Below, one piece after another: positions 33,423 through 44,942 of a stretch of 64,000 bases of DNA (within the stretch, counting starts at the first letter, position 1; every line of letters begins with the position of its first letter). The notes below the pieces were generated by a model. That model searched no databases, was not told the DNA's origin, and saw only the letters and a list, made by a program, of their open reading frames with translations. The stretch lies in contig OX326956.1 of assembly GCA_946800325.1 (NCBI GenBank), forward strand, positions 14,487,167-14,551,166. The letters are read 5' to 3'. The stretch comes from Luzula sylvatica. Its lineage: Eukaryota > Streptophyta > Magnoliopsida > Poales > Juncaceae. The position numbers and the translations under genes are program-made.

Positions 33423-34497
33423 CACACTACTCTCTCTCTCTCTCTCTTTCTGCCTTTACTTTCCACCAGACGGCCCCACGAGCGACCCCTACGACGACCC
33501 CTAAACCCTAAACCCCTATGTCGCGACCCCTACGCACGCGACTACGCACTGGAGCCCTCCACTCCACGACACGACAGCCATGGCGATTCTTCTTCGTCAC
33601 GGGAGCCCTCCACGACAAAGAGGCTGGAGCCCTCCACTCCACGACTCTTCTTCGTCACGGGAGCCATGGCGATTCTTCTTCGTCACGGGTAAACTCGATT
33701 TTTGTCGGATTTTTGTCGATTTTTGTCGCTTTTCAGACCAAATCGGCCGATTCCGTTTAAAAATGGGTAAAATCGTATCGGTGCCTGCCGATTCCGAGTT
33801 CAAATCGGCGATTCCTGGTTGGAATCGCCGATTCCTCGAAATATATATCTTAATTTGACAAAATTTTAAGGTTTTTTTTGCAAATTTTCGACAATTCATA
33901 AGGGCCTGTCTCCTGTTTGATGAAATGCGGGAAAGAAACGGTACTTTAGCAGAATGCATTATGCGCTGGTTAGTTTTTCATATTTACCCTTATAAACCAT
34001 CAAAATCTCTTGTATACCCCTGAAAAAATGAATATCATATTTACAGGTATATCCACACTTAACAGAGCAGTATTTTGCTACCAAATTTCATGCTTGTCGA
34101 AATAACTGCAATTGCAAAATTTGCTTTCGCATGAAACGCTTGCTTGAGGTAAATTTGCCCAGAGACCCCTTAATTATTCCTAAATTACAAAAAATAATTT
34201 AATCTACATTATTAATTAATTACTCTTTCTTTTTTGGAATTTAGCCACCGAATAAAGTGATTTCGAAATTTGACGAGTACAAATACAACTCCTATGTCCT
34301 CGATCTCTTGTTCCCTTGGTTCAAGGAATTCATGCAAGAACAAATTCCTGAAAAGGAAATCGAATCAGAAATTCGAGGTTATATTCGAATTTTCAAATTT
34401 TTCATGTATCATATACCTCTAAAAATTATAATGACCAAAATACCCCTCCTCTATAAACAGTAATAAATGCAAGACATCAATAGTAGATATCCCCAGA

Positions 34498-35974
34498 AGT
34501 TGCCCGAGATGCTCGTACGATATGTGTCTTAAAAGTTACATCAAGATCCGCACGGGCCTAATGCCAGGTGGCGAGGACGTCAAGATCCGGCTCTACGAGG
34601 ACAGAGGCAAAGATTATGTCTTTGGCGAGAATCCCCAAAATACCCCTGTCGAAGTCGGGAGAGTGAATGTAAACGGGAGTGTACCATGCGTGCCGAAGGC
34701 AATCGGGGGATGTGCGAACTCAATCCTTGAACTCAAATCCATGTTTCCGGAGGAATTCCTTTCTAATTTGGAATTGAAAGCCGAGGAGATGTTAAACTCG
34801 GAATCCTTTTCCAGGTTTGAGTTTCGAACTAGTGTAGAAGGAAATGGAGTCGAGGATTTGAGGCTCTGCGCTGAGAGAGGTGACGGGTCCGATGATATTT
34901 ATATCTGCTGTCCAGCTGGCAGGGATGTGAATAATGAGAATGGGTTGTGTAATTTTCATAAACATTGGGTCAAGGGCCAACCTGTAATTGTGCAAGGTAA
35001 AATAAATTTAGATTTATTGCTTCGATACTTGAAGATATTAATAAACTATGAACATTATTCTCAGATGTGTTGGAGCGAACTTCTGGGCTGAGTTGGGAGC
35101 CAATGCTGATGTGGCGAGCTTTAAGAGAGATGGCAAGTGGAAAGGAAAAGTCAGCTCTGAACAGCTCTCCGTTAAAGCCATTGATTGTCTCGATTGGTTG
35201 CGAGGTAAATTAGTTACCTTATTTCGTCCTTTATCCACTTCATTAACACAAGGGCTCTTTTGCAAATTTCCATCAAAATCATCATTAATTATTATTATTT
35301 TTTACCTCAGATGGAGATAAACATCCACAAATTCTTCGCGGAATACGAAACGGGTAGATGACACTCGAACAGATGGCCATAGATGCTCAATAATGGCAGC
35401 CCGCCAGCTCGTTCGACGAAAGACTCCCTGGACACGGTGCGGATTCCGTTACCAAACTTCACTGCGACATGTCTGATGCGGAAAACGCCTAAATTGTATT
35501 TTTTGGTTTGTGATAATTTGTTGATATTAAATTTTTTAATTGTTTTTAATTTAAGAGATTAATTTTCTGACACATACCTCTGAGGTGGAGTTGGATGAGA
35601 ATCAAGTAGAAGAAATAAAGAAGCTGAAAATGAAGCAAAGAGAGCAAAATTTGAAAGAATTGTTTTCTCACCAACTCTCCTTCGTCATCGTCTCCGGTTG
35701 AATCCAAATTGGAGGCAAACAGTAGCTCGAGGATAACGTACTAATGTTGGACGTCGAGAAATTCTCTAACAAAGACGAAGCAGGAAATAACATGGTGGGC
35801 CGTACTAACGAGGAAAACTCATCTCTACCGAATGGGTCCCTCGAGTCAGTCAAAGAAGAATCCAAAATTGAAACTCATCTTTGGGATATTTTCAGGAGGG
35901 AAGATGTGCCTAAGTTAAGAGAGTATCTTCCAAAACATTCATGGTTGACAAGACTTTATACAAAAAATAAATAA
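34498..35974 (+). pseudogene. JmjC (KDM3/JMJ25-IBM1-type) H3K9 demethylase pseudogene
   Basis: Recognisable pieces: SCPRCSYDMCL zinc-binding block; linker to FHKHWVKGQPVIVQ (exon end 34996); DVLERTSGLSWEPM (from 35065); VKAIDCLDWLR (to 35204); EINIHKFFAEYETGR (from 35311); SSFDERLPGHG joined directly to DSVTKLHCDMSDA near 35454-35480; [33 protein letters not shown]. The HxD iron-binding pair survives in HCDMSD. Lesions: a frameshift between the LSWEP and VKAID blocks, TGA and TAG stops after ETGR, an internal deletion before HCD, and loss of everything after PKHS, including the second iron-binding His. Intact relatives remove H3K9 methylation and protect genes from CHG methylation; this copy cannot. 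Confidence 0.88.
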
Positions 35975-36305
35975 ACTGTAACGATAACCGAAGTTAACAA
36001 TAGTATAACAATACGTTGCACTAGCCAAGGATCACAACCGAAATATAGAAGAAGAAACGATTCAATGGAACTTGAACTTTATTATAGAAGAAAGAGAGAG
36101 ATTACAAAATATTTTCTGTTATACAAATGACACAAACTACATCATATTTATAGGTTACATGATTCGTGAACATGTTTCTTCAATAGTGTGAACATGTCTT
36201 TTCATTAGTGTGCATGATCCATGAATATGACTTGTCACTAGTGTGAACATAACCTTTCACATGTGTCCAAAACATTCATGAACATGACATTTCACACATA
36301 CATGC
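35974..36305 (-). mobile_element. LTR-like fragment truncating the JmjC pseudogene
   Basis: On the minus strand the segment contains CCTATAAATATGATG (TATA-like, about 36147). A leader-like stretch follows with AGAAGAAAGAGAG and ends in TTATCGTTACA at 35975, as an LTR would. Upstream of the TATA block a motif of the type GTGTGAACATGT/TTCATGAACATGAC recurs about five times. The other boundary and a target duplication were not found, so it may be a partial LTR. Confidence 0.45.
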
Positions 36306-36879
36306 ATAATAAATTTAATTATTATAAAATACTACTTTATAAATTAACATAAACAAAAACATAAATATAAATTTTGTTATTTTTAAATATGTAAATTTAA
36401 TCGTAGTTGTAAAACATTGCCTATTTATGTTTTTGTTTAATTACATTTTTACATGAAAACTCGTCAACAATGTATTTTGCATGAAAGGTCATCCATAATA
36501 TATGCTTAAATATAACTGTGAAATCATGCTTTTATTCTTTTTCACACAAGAAGTATGAGGTCATTTTGGATTATATAAAATTGTTCATTGCTATGCTCGA
36601 TTTGCAAATCATCGAGATGATAGAGAATAAGAATAATTTGGTTTTATTGTTTTAGTAATTCTCAGTGAGAAATTAGAGGAAACCAAAACCTCCATTTAAC
36701 TACAAAAAAAACCACGCCAACGCCATGTGTACATGTATACGCCATGTGTACATTTGCAAATCATCGAGATGCTTTATGAAAGATGCATGACAATATCTTT
36801 TTGGGGAATTTTGATGGCTACGCAATTGTTAGAAACATATGTGAGAAAAATGATTTTCTGTGGATCCTGATTGGTTCAA

Positions 36880-37340
36880 TGGTTATGGGAGAAATGATTT
36901 TATGTGGCAGCTTCTGTGTAGAGATCGTGTAACGTTTGAGATAAAGAGGGGAAGAGTGGCTTCAGCGTGTGCTGCACGCTTGCTTTGTCACAGAGAATCG
37001 AGTGAGGAATAAAAGGTTTGAGGAGTGGACTGAGTTGTAACGAGTCAGTTCTGACTCGTTGTGGCTTTTGGTGTAGATGGATTGCATTTCTGGGTCGTCA
37101 GATCAGGTGCACTGATTTCTTTGTAGCCATTCGTGTAGCGGGTTGGTTTGTATAGGTTTTGTGACCCGTTTGAGTAAATCCTTCATAACTTTCTCGTACT
37201 TCCACCAATTTGCAAGATCTTTATATGAAAATTGATCGTTTCGATGAGAGGAATCCAACCATGGGGTTGGTTTGTAGAGATTTGATCTTTTTTTTACCTG
37301 AAATAAATATAAATTCATCATTAAATTATTTTCCTCAATA
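36880..37340. mobile_element. Dispersed repeat, probable LTR-retrotransposon fragment
   Basis: It shares an order of motifs with 52400-53100: CACAGAGAATC, a CTCGTT...GTGGCTTTT block, GAGAGGAATCCAACCATGG versus GAGAGAAATCCAACTATGG, then CTGAAATAAA-ATA. The recurrence shows a repeat family. Assignment to an LTR or leader of a Ty3-type element is only an impression. Confidence 0.4.
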
Positions 37341-37442
37341 ATTAATGAATATAAAGATTATAGCATGTTTTAATGTTTATTTAATATTATTTTGCATGAT
37401 TTTAAACTCTAAAAATGTGCTTAATTATGCTCATTACAAGCA

Positions 37443-37685
37443 CTGATGCACTTCCCCCTTAGCCTCCCCCCCACTCTTGATGTGTCACAATAACATTTAA
37501 TACCTTCAAATTTAACATATTGATTCATGGTTTAACATCTTAATTTATGGTTTAACATCTTAATTCATGATTTAACATATAATTAAGATGTTAAACCATA
37601 AATTAAGATGTTAAATTTAAAGGTGTTAAATATTATGGTGACACGCCAAGATTGTGGGGGTGGGGGGGCTAAGGGGAGATGCAAC
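37443..37685. mobile_element. Foldback MITE
   Basis: About 243 bp forming a nearly complete hairpin. The left arm GATGCACTTCCCCCTTAGCC and the right arm (reverse complement GTTGCATCTCCCCTTAGCC) continue inward through TGTCAC(A/C)ATAA and repeated TTAACATCTTAATT(T/C)ATG. No coding content. No clear target duplication, so the superfamily is unassigned. Confidence 0.7.
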
Positions 37686-37689
37686 ATTC

Positions 37690-38460
37690 TCCTAAATTCA
37701 ATTACTAAATGAAAATATACACATTTTATTACACACACTCACACATGATTTCAAATAAAAAAAACTTCAACAACATATCTTAATTAGGGAGCTTCTATCA
37801 ACACACACTCTATATTCTATGTTTATTTCACAGCAATTCGTGATATTTAAATTTTTCAAAGGACATAAATGATATCGAAACATTCATGACTAGAAGAGAT
37901 GATAACATCATAATAACATTTTAACATGTTCAAAGGGGCACATAAATTTATTTCAACAATTCAACGACACTGAAAATAAAGTAATATTTCTCCGTTGTCG
38001 CTAGTTTATTACAAAATAACCTCCTAATTAAAAGGACAATAACATCTAGTATCATAAACAACATCTAAATAACAATAACATTCAATAACAACTCCAAATA
38101 AAAATAAAAAAGAAAAATATCATAAACACCATAAACTCTAGGCTGGTTTATTAATTTGGATGAAATCGTGAATGAGTTGGGTGCATTGCTCTTCGCCGGA
38201 ATTCGGGACATTCAACTATATGTGACATTTAAGAATTACTAAATTCGTGACAACAATTTTAAACTAGAAGTAATTTTGGTAATTAGTATTTGCAATAATT
38301 ACTTTTGTCTTTTGAAACGCAATTTTAATCTCTTTGTATTGATTGGTTGCCTTGCATTTATTCTTCTTTCTTGAAAATTCTCAAATATTTCATCTCATAT
38401 TCTGAAGTAAAATGATCACTGAAAAAGAAAAAAGAAAATGAGAAGAAAAGTTTTGAATGT
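37690..38460. other. Intergenic, nothing recognised
   Basis: AT-rich sequence with no gene or repeat that I can support. Confidence 0.4.
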
Positions 38461-38464
38461 AAGA

Positions 38465-39724
38465 TATTTACGACCACCCTTATTTTGGATCCAACTTTGT
38501 GCAATTTTCTTGTACCACGTCATCACTTTTTAATTATTTTTTTTAGCCATTAGATTATGATATGTGACAAAATTTAGACCATTGATTAATCATTGATTTT
38601 TTATAAATATTTTTTCTTTGTAGCCATTTAAGTGTTCCTTATTTTACACTATGTTTTAATGATTCTTAGAAAGCTAATGATGTGGATTATTATTATTTGT
38701 TAGGTTTATGTTAAACTAAGTTTATTCAATTGTTTACCATTTCACATAATATTACATGATCAAATGTGAATGCAATGGAAGATGAAAAGTTTATATATGT
38801 AACACTAAGAACTTAATATGTTGTATTATAAACATGCAACACATAGTAGTATTATTTTTAGAATTTTTATTTTAAAAATTCATCAAATATATTCGTTTTA
38901 ATTTTCTCTTTATTTTGACATCCATATTAACATAATTCATACATACCATTTTCCATAATTTTAATTTCTAAAAATAGAATGTAAAAAATGCAATGCAAAA
39001 AGTGTATTTTTACAAAATAAAATTTTAATTATTTATTTACATAATAGAATTTTAAATATTAATATTTATTTTTAAAAATCGTGATCAAACAAATTTAATA
39101 TTAATACTTTTGAAAAATAATAGAAATAAAAAAAAGTTTATCCATCGAAATAATTTCTTAAATTTATAAACACTTATCAAATAATATAATAATGTTATTT
39201 TTTAAAAATATAAAATTTTAAAAAATCATATGATATAAAATTATTTATGTTCATGCTAAATTATTTTTTATATTATTTATTAAATTACTTTCACTATTGA
39301 GTTTGATATATTATTTATAATTTTCATTGCATTTTTAATCAATAACAAATTGTTAGTACTATATAATTAATGATATGTTACTACGTATGTTGTATGATTC
39401 ATTAATTTTATATTTTATATTGTATGAAATATTGTGAACAACAATGATGTAATATTTGTTGTTATTTTTTTTGTAAAATCATGTTATACCCTATATGTTA
39501 TTATTATACAATGACATTAATATAAATATTATTATTTGATTAAGAAAATGAAATATTTTTCATCATAATGTAAAATAATTGTAAAACATATACATAATCT
39601 ACAAATTAGTAAACATAATTATATTATGAAATGATATTATCAATATTATTATATTTATATGTACTTTATATTACAATAAAAATATAATTAATATTCTCGC
39701 TGCGTAGCGTGGGTATTCTCCTAG
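38465..39724 (+). mobile_element. Non-autonomous Helitron-like element, copy A
   Basis: The 3' end has a short GC hairpin (CGCTGCGTAGCG), then about ten bases, then CTAG at 39721-39724 followed by T, the Helitron CTRR|T pattern. A second copy in opposite orientation (54745-56040) shares the end GAGAATACTCGC-GCTACGCA and internal blocks such as TACACCATGTTTTAA / TACACTATGTTTTAA. The body is extremely AT-rich without helicase or Rep. The 5' end is approximate. Confidence 0.7.
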
Positions 39725-39824
39725 TTATAAATTAAGTAAGAGTATTTTAGTAAAGTTTTGAATAATCGTTCTAGATTAGAAAAAAAAATAGCTCTACAAA
39801 CCATGCTCCATTACATATTTGAAT

Positions 39825-39850
39825 ATTAGGCCCGAGTATTATTGGGCCCT
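39825..39850 (+). promoter_or_regulatory. Site II-like GGCCC elements upstream of RUS1-like gene
   Basis: AGGCCCGAG near 39829 and TTGGGCCC near 39843 match plant site II (TGGGCC/GGCCCA) elements, common in promoters of genes for organelle and housekeeping proteins. They lie ~100 bases before the ATG. Binding by TCP factors is inferred. Confidence 0.45.
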
Positions 39851-39938
39851 TGCTAGCAAATCCCCGACATTCCCAAAACCCTCTTCTCATCTCCTTCTCC
39901 CTCCCCCTCTCTCGCTCGCTCGCGAGTTCTCTACTCTC

Positions 39939-40166
39939 ATGGCCATGGGGCAGTCTAGCATGTTGCTTTCCCCCTCCTTGTTCGCTCCTCTTCATTCTTC
40001 TCTTTCAATTCCCCACTCTTACTCTGTCTCCTTCTCCTCTATTTCTCGCCCACCTCTTCCCCTTCTCCATATCCAAACACCCTCTTCATCTCATTCTTTG
40101 CTCTCCCCTTGCTTCACTTCCATCCACCCTACTTGCTCCGGCGGAGCCGGAGACATCAACAACAAT

Positions 40167-40203
<37 letters not shown>

Positions 40204-42192
40204 GTAATAACAAAAACAACAACAATAATGGTTGGTGGTGGTCGAATTGGGAAGGAGGCAGCTCTGGAAATTGGTTATGGCTACTCATATCGACAATACT
40301 TCTCTTATACCTCACGACTTTCATCAGTTCCGCCATTGCTCTCGATACGACCTTCATTTGGGAGGTAAATAAAGACAACAGGGAGAAAGTTAAGCTCAAA
40401 CCGGACCCTTCAGGAGACGACTCGTTCATTATCGACAAGGAAGACTTACCTGGTGGAAGAGAAGGAATAGAGTTCTGGAGAAACCAATGCAGAGATTTCC
40501 TGATTGGGTTGGTACTGCCACACGGATATCCGCACAGCGTGAGCAGCGATTATTTGGAGTACTCTCTTTGGAGAGCAATTCAAGGCGTCGCTGCGCAAAT
40601 CAGCGGTGTCCTCTCTACTCAGGTCTCGATATTTGAAAAAAATATACCAATTTGTCTGAGTTTTATCTAATACGAAACCAATTTCATTTAATTTGATTTT
40701 TCAGGCATTATTATACGCGGTGGGATTAGGAAAAGGAGCGATACCAACCGCAGCAGCAATAAATTGGGTATTAAAAGACGGAATTGGGTATTTAAGCAAA
40801 ATATTATTATCGAAATTCGGAAGACATTTCGACGTGAATCCAAAAGGGTGGAGATTATTCGCGGATTTATTAGAAAACGCAGCGTATGGGATGGAAATAA
40901 TAACTCCAATTTTCCCTCAATATTTCGTCTTTATCGGTGCCATTGCCGGTGCGGGCCGTTCCGCTTCTGCTCTCATACAGGCAGGAATTTATTTCTACGG
41001 AATTATTCACATATGCCCATCAAAATTATATAATTTTGTTTTAACTGTTTATAGGCTGCTACGAGAAGTTGCTTTTTTGCTGGTTTTGCCGCCCAAAGAA
41101 ACTACGCTGAGGTACTACTTATATTTAATTATGATTTTTTTATCTTATATTTGTTAAAAGAAATTTCGTGTTTTTGTAGGTAATTGCGAAAGGGGAAGCG
41201 CAAGGTATGATTAGCAAATTCATCGGAATATCGCTCGGAATAGCGTTGGCTAATTATATCGGTTCTTCGGTCCCTTTAGCTCTATCTTCGTTTTTAATCA
41301 TCACGACGATTCACATGTATTGCAATTTAAAGTCGTACCAGTCCATTCAACTCAGAACCCTAAATCCGTACCGTGCATGTAATTTTCTTTATTTTTCATT
41401 TTTATTTTATTTTTTGATAATGATGATTGTTAAATTTTGATTTGTAATTTTTGTTGAATTGTGTAGGTTTGGTTTTTAGTGAATATCTATTAAGTGGTCA
41501 AGTTCCTTCGGTTAAGGAAGTAAATGATGAAGAACCCTTTTTTGAAAAATTTCCTTTTCTCACTGCTCGTCAGGTATCTCAATTTGCATTTTTTCTTCTT
41601 CTTTTAAACCCTAAACCTTAAATCTTAAACCCTCAAAAATAATTAATATTGCTATTCTGAACATTTGTGTTATTTTAGGGGGAGTCTCGAATATTATCAA
41701 CAGAGGCTAAAGATGCTTCGGTTACAATTTGTCGTCGACTACAACTTGGTTCGAAACTAAGTGAAATTATAACGAATAACGAGGACGCAATTGCATTATT
41801 CGAGCTCTACAAAGATGAAGGCTATTTACTTGCCGAACATAAAGGAAAATTTTGTGTAAGTTATCTTTTAATTTCATCATAATTTCATGAAATCTTATTT
41901 CTTTTATTATCTTCTTATATATATATAGGTTATACTCAAAGAAAACTCGTCCACAGAAGACATGTTAAAATCTCTATTCCACGTAAACTACTTATATTGG
42001 TTAGAGAATTACGTAATTTTCGAACCGAAGAGAATTTCTGAAGAGTGTTTGCCAGGTGGCAAGCTTCACATTTCGTTGAATTACGTGAAGCGAGAATTTT
42101 CCCACGTTAAAAATGATGGGAACCAATCAGGATGGGACACCGATGCGCTTATTGCAAGACCTTTGCCCAATCGAGTTAGGCTCGATGAATGA
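39939..42192 (+). CDS. RUS1-like: ROOT UV-B SENSITIVE 1-like protein (DUF647/RUS family)
   Basis: Acts in UV-B sensing/early seedling development and vitamin B6-linked signalling in Arabidopsis; RUS1 is reported plastid-targeted. Exons: 39939-40622, 40705-40980, 41055-41111, 41180-41378, 41467-41573, 41679-41855, 41929-42192; 587 aa with consistent phases. Residues 1-65 are Ser/Pro-rich, like a transit peptide. An Asn run of 15 is followed by a Trp/Gly patch, then a membrane segment (about [21 protein letters not shown]). The DUF647 core begins near [20 protein letters not shown] and includes [54 protein letters not shown] and [11 protein letters not shown]. The tail [16 protein letters not shown] and [14 protein letters not shown] matches RUS1 rather than other RUS paralogues as I recall them. 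The first ATG of the frame (39939) is chosen. The second intron has a GC donor. Confidence 0.93.
40156..40229 (+). repeat. Coding AAC microsatellite (poly-Asn) in RUS1-like gene
   Basis: An in-frame AAC/AAT run gives fifteen Asn, then GNNKNNNNN. It is expected to vary in length between individuals. It sits between the putative transit peptide and the membrane segment. Confidence 0.9.
40981..41054 (+). other. GC-AG intron of the RUS1-like gene
   Basis: The conserved frame ALIQ|AATRSC requires the exon to end at CAG (40980), and the intron then begins GCAGGA. No GT is available nearby. The acceptor is TTTATAG at 41054. The intron is 74 bp. GC-AG introns are a known minority class processed by the U2 spliceosome. 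Confidence 0.75.
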
Positions 42193-42538
42193 TGAGATTA
42201 AATTGTTCTTTGTTGTAATTGGTTCATAATTATTGCGGTACAATTTTTTTTAGGGCAAATTATAAATGGGTTTAGTTTTTTGGGTGATTCTGTTTGTATG
42301 AAAAAAGAGCCCCCCACTTACCACCACAATGTAGTTTGATGACTATCTCAACATTGTTCTTTTGACCACGTACAAGGGCAAGTGGGAGAAAAATTGAATG
42401 AAATACCGAAGAAAATGAGCTATTTTTCCTATAATTTAGGCTGATTGAAATTTTACGCTAGGTAGTTAAAACTTTTCTCTCAGCTATAATCAAACCACAA
42501 TTATTTCTCTTACCTCCTATAGGGATTAAAACGTGAAA
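42193..42538 (+). other. RUS1-like 3' flank
   Basis: Presumed 3' UTR and spacer. No gene seen. Confidence 0.4.
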
Positions 42539-42547
42539 TATTCTATA

Positions 42548-43353
42548 GGGAAATTTTCAAAAAAACCCTTCTACCAAACTTTTATTTTCAAATACCTCCT
42601 ATAGGGATTAAAATTAATCATGGATGGTGTTAAAAAAAAATTTGACCAAAATACCCTACTATTTATATATGTAGTAATTAAATGAATAGTTTTGTTATTT
42701 TTCAGTAATTATATAAAAGTCCCAAAAAAGTTTTAGCTTATAATAATTTCAAAAAAATAATTAGTATATGTTATATTTATATAATTTTAATATTTCATAT
42801 ATTATATATATTTGACTTTTATATTTTTTTCTTGAAAAACTACCATAAAATAACAATAAGACGAACAATAATATTAAAAAAACACCTTGCAAATATTTAT
42901 AAATTAAAATATCATGAAACTATTAAAAAAATACATTAAAGGAGAACGGAAATAAAAACACTAGATGTTTAAACAAATATTTTATATCAATATATTTTCA
43001 AGGTGTTTATTTATTGTTGTTTATTTTATTATTATCTGATTGTCATGAATAATAAATGAAATATTAAAATTATATAAACACAGCATTTACTAATTTTATT
43101 TTTTTGAAATCACTACATGTTAAAAAATATTTATGAATTTTCTTACAACTAATAGAATTAATTAAAAATAAAAAAAAAATATTTTTTAATACTACATATG
43201 AAAATAGTTAACACCATCCATGGTTAGTTTTAACCCCTATATGGAATATTTGAAAATAAAAGTTTGGTAGAGGATTTTTTTTGGAGTTCTCAAAAATATA
43301 GGGGTTTTTTTAGAATATCCAAAAAAGTTGGGGTTTTTTTTTGAAAATTTCCC
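42548..43353. mobile_element. MULE-type foldback element (non-autonomous)
   Basis: 806 bp with exact 9-bp target duplication TATTCTATA (42539-42547, 43354-43362), the size typical of Mutator-like elements. Terminal repeats begin GGGAAATTTTCAAAAAAACCC and continue inward (CCAAACTTTTATTTTCAAATA, ACCATCCATG...TTAAC). No coding content. Same end type as 47895-49089. Confidence 0.9.
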
Positions 43354-43635
43354 TATTCTATATAATAAATAGCGAAACTAAATAATTGATTAACTACGTG
43401 ACAACAAATTTACTGCTAGCTGTATTGTATGAACTCTTGACCCATATGCCATATCTAATTAATAATTTAGAAACTTTGCATATATAAATTATAATAAAAC
43501 TGTTATCTTTCCATTAATATAAGACTGCAATACCTTTTTTTAGGCCATTTACCCTTCCCCCAGATTTCAACACAATTCCCTCTATATCCTAATTATCACA
43601 CTTGATATGGCATATGGGTCACCAATTCACCCATG

Positions 43636-44942
43636 CAGGCCCGGTCCTGAGTTTTCGGAGGCCCGTGACATGATGTTACGATAATTCGAAATTGCGAAAT
43701 AATATCATTTAAAAAAATATATTTTTTAAATATAAAACAAAATACATAATAATAAAGTGAGTTCAAAACATTACAAAACACATAACTAACATATTCATTT
43801 AAATATCGATCTTCTCGCATTTTTAGATACACATACCGACAATACACAATACACAATACTGAATACACACTACTGACAATACACAATAGACACAAAATTG
43901 ATTATTTCACATACAATTCACAATACAAATGTTGGATCTGGATTTGTGGGTCTGAATTGGGATTCACATCCAAACCCATTAATGTCCTGAAATTCTCTCG
44001 ACGTTGTTGAATGCTTGACGGGTTTCGGGCGAACAAATCAGAACCCCAAATGGTGGAAAATGGATCCTGGATGGATTCAAGACTGGTTGGGCTGCCGGGA
44101 AAAAGCCCCAATTTGATTTAATAGTATGAAAATATTCAATATTGACACATAGAGGTTCTGACCTTTCGAGAGCCAAATCGATGATATTGTGGGATTCCTG
44201 ATCAAAAAGCACGATTCAAAATTTTTACTTTTTTGGAGGTCATAACTAACATAATTGAATTCACATACAATTCACAATACACAATACACACAAATACAAT
44301 ACTGACAATACACAATACTGAATACACATACTGACGTACTACAATTTTAATTTCGAAATTGGGCAAGATATTGGGCGAAATTGAGCAAGATATTGGGCGA
44401 AATTGAAGACCAATTCACAGATCAAATTCGAAATTGAAGAGCACAAACATTCACAGTGGCTTAGTGGGCGAAAATTCGAAATTGCAAGATAAATTGACGA
44501 CAATTAAAGATAAATTACCCGAAATTGAAGAGCAATTCGAAGTGGAGAGTGCCGCACGCAGCGAAGACTGGCGAAATTACACGAAATTGATGAAAACCCC
44601 GACGAAAATCGTTGCCGCAGCGAAAAAAATGACCAAGAAACGAAGAGGAGCCAAAGCGGCGTGTGAACTCGAAGTCTCGAAGAGGAAAGTTGTCTCCTGG
44701 GCTGCTCATGACGCTCCTGTCATGGTGGCCTCGCGTGCGTCGCCGCATGCTGCTCCTGACGAGTGACGCTCCTGACGCTTCAGTCGCGTCGCCGCACGTC
44801 GCTTCACTCTTCAGTCGCCGTGCATCCTGCCGATGCGTGATGTGTTTGCGTGATGGGTTTGCTCCGTTAAAAAAAGGGAGGCCTCCGAAATATGGAGGCC
44901 TGTGACGTTTGCCAAGCGGGCCATACGTCAGGGCCGGGCCTG
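43636..44942. mobile_element. Non-autonomous hAT transposon
   Basis: 1307 bp. Terminal inverted repeats CAGGCCCGGTCCTGAG / CAGGCCCGGCCCTGAC (14 of 16 match), with an exact 8-bp target duplication CACCCATG (43628-43635, 44943-44950). A subterminal TTTCGGAGGCC also occurs inverted at both ends. The interior has repeated ACAATACACAATACTGA and GGGCGAAATTGA stretches. ORFs up to 144 aa show no transposase similarity. Confidence 0.94.

Larger units (their letters stand above)
32024..36698. repeat. Right arm of the large inverted repeat
   Basis: Partner of 28907-31917. It is longer because it keeps a further JmjC segment and LTR-like sequence (34.9-36.3 kb) and contains a 508-bp MITE (32915-33422) missing from the left arm. 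Both arms carry the block with GGAATCGGCGATTCC palindromes and a short telomere-like GGGTTTAGGGTTTAGGGG stretch (left near 30945, right near 33500, inverted). Confidence 0.86.
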
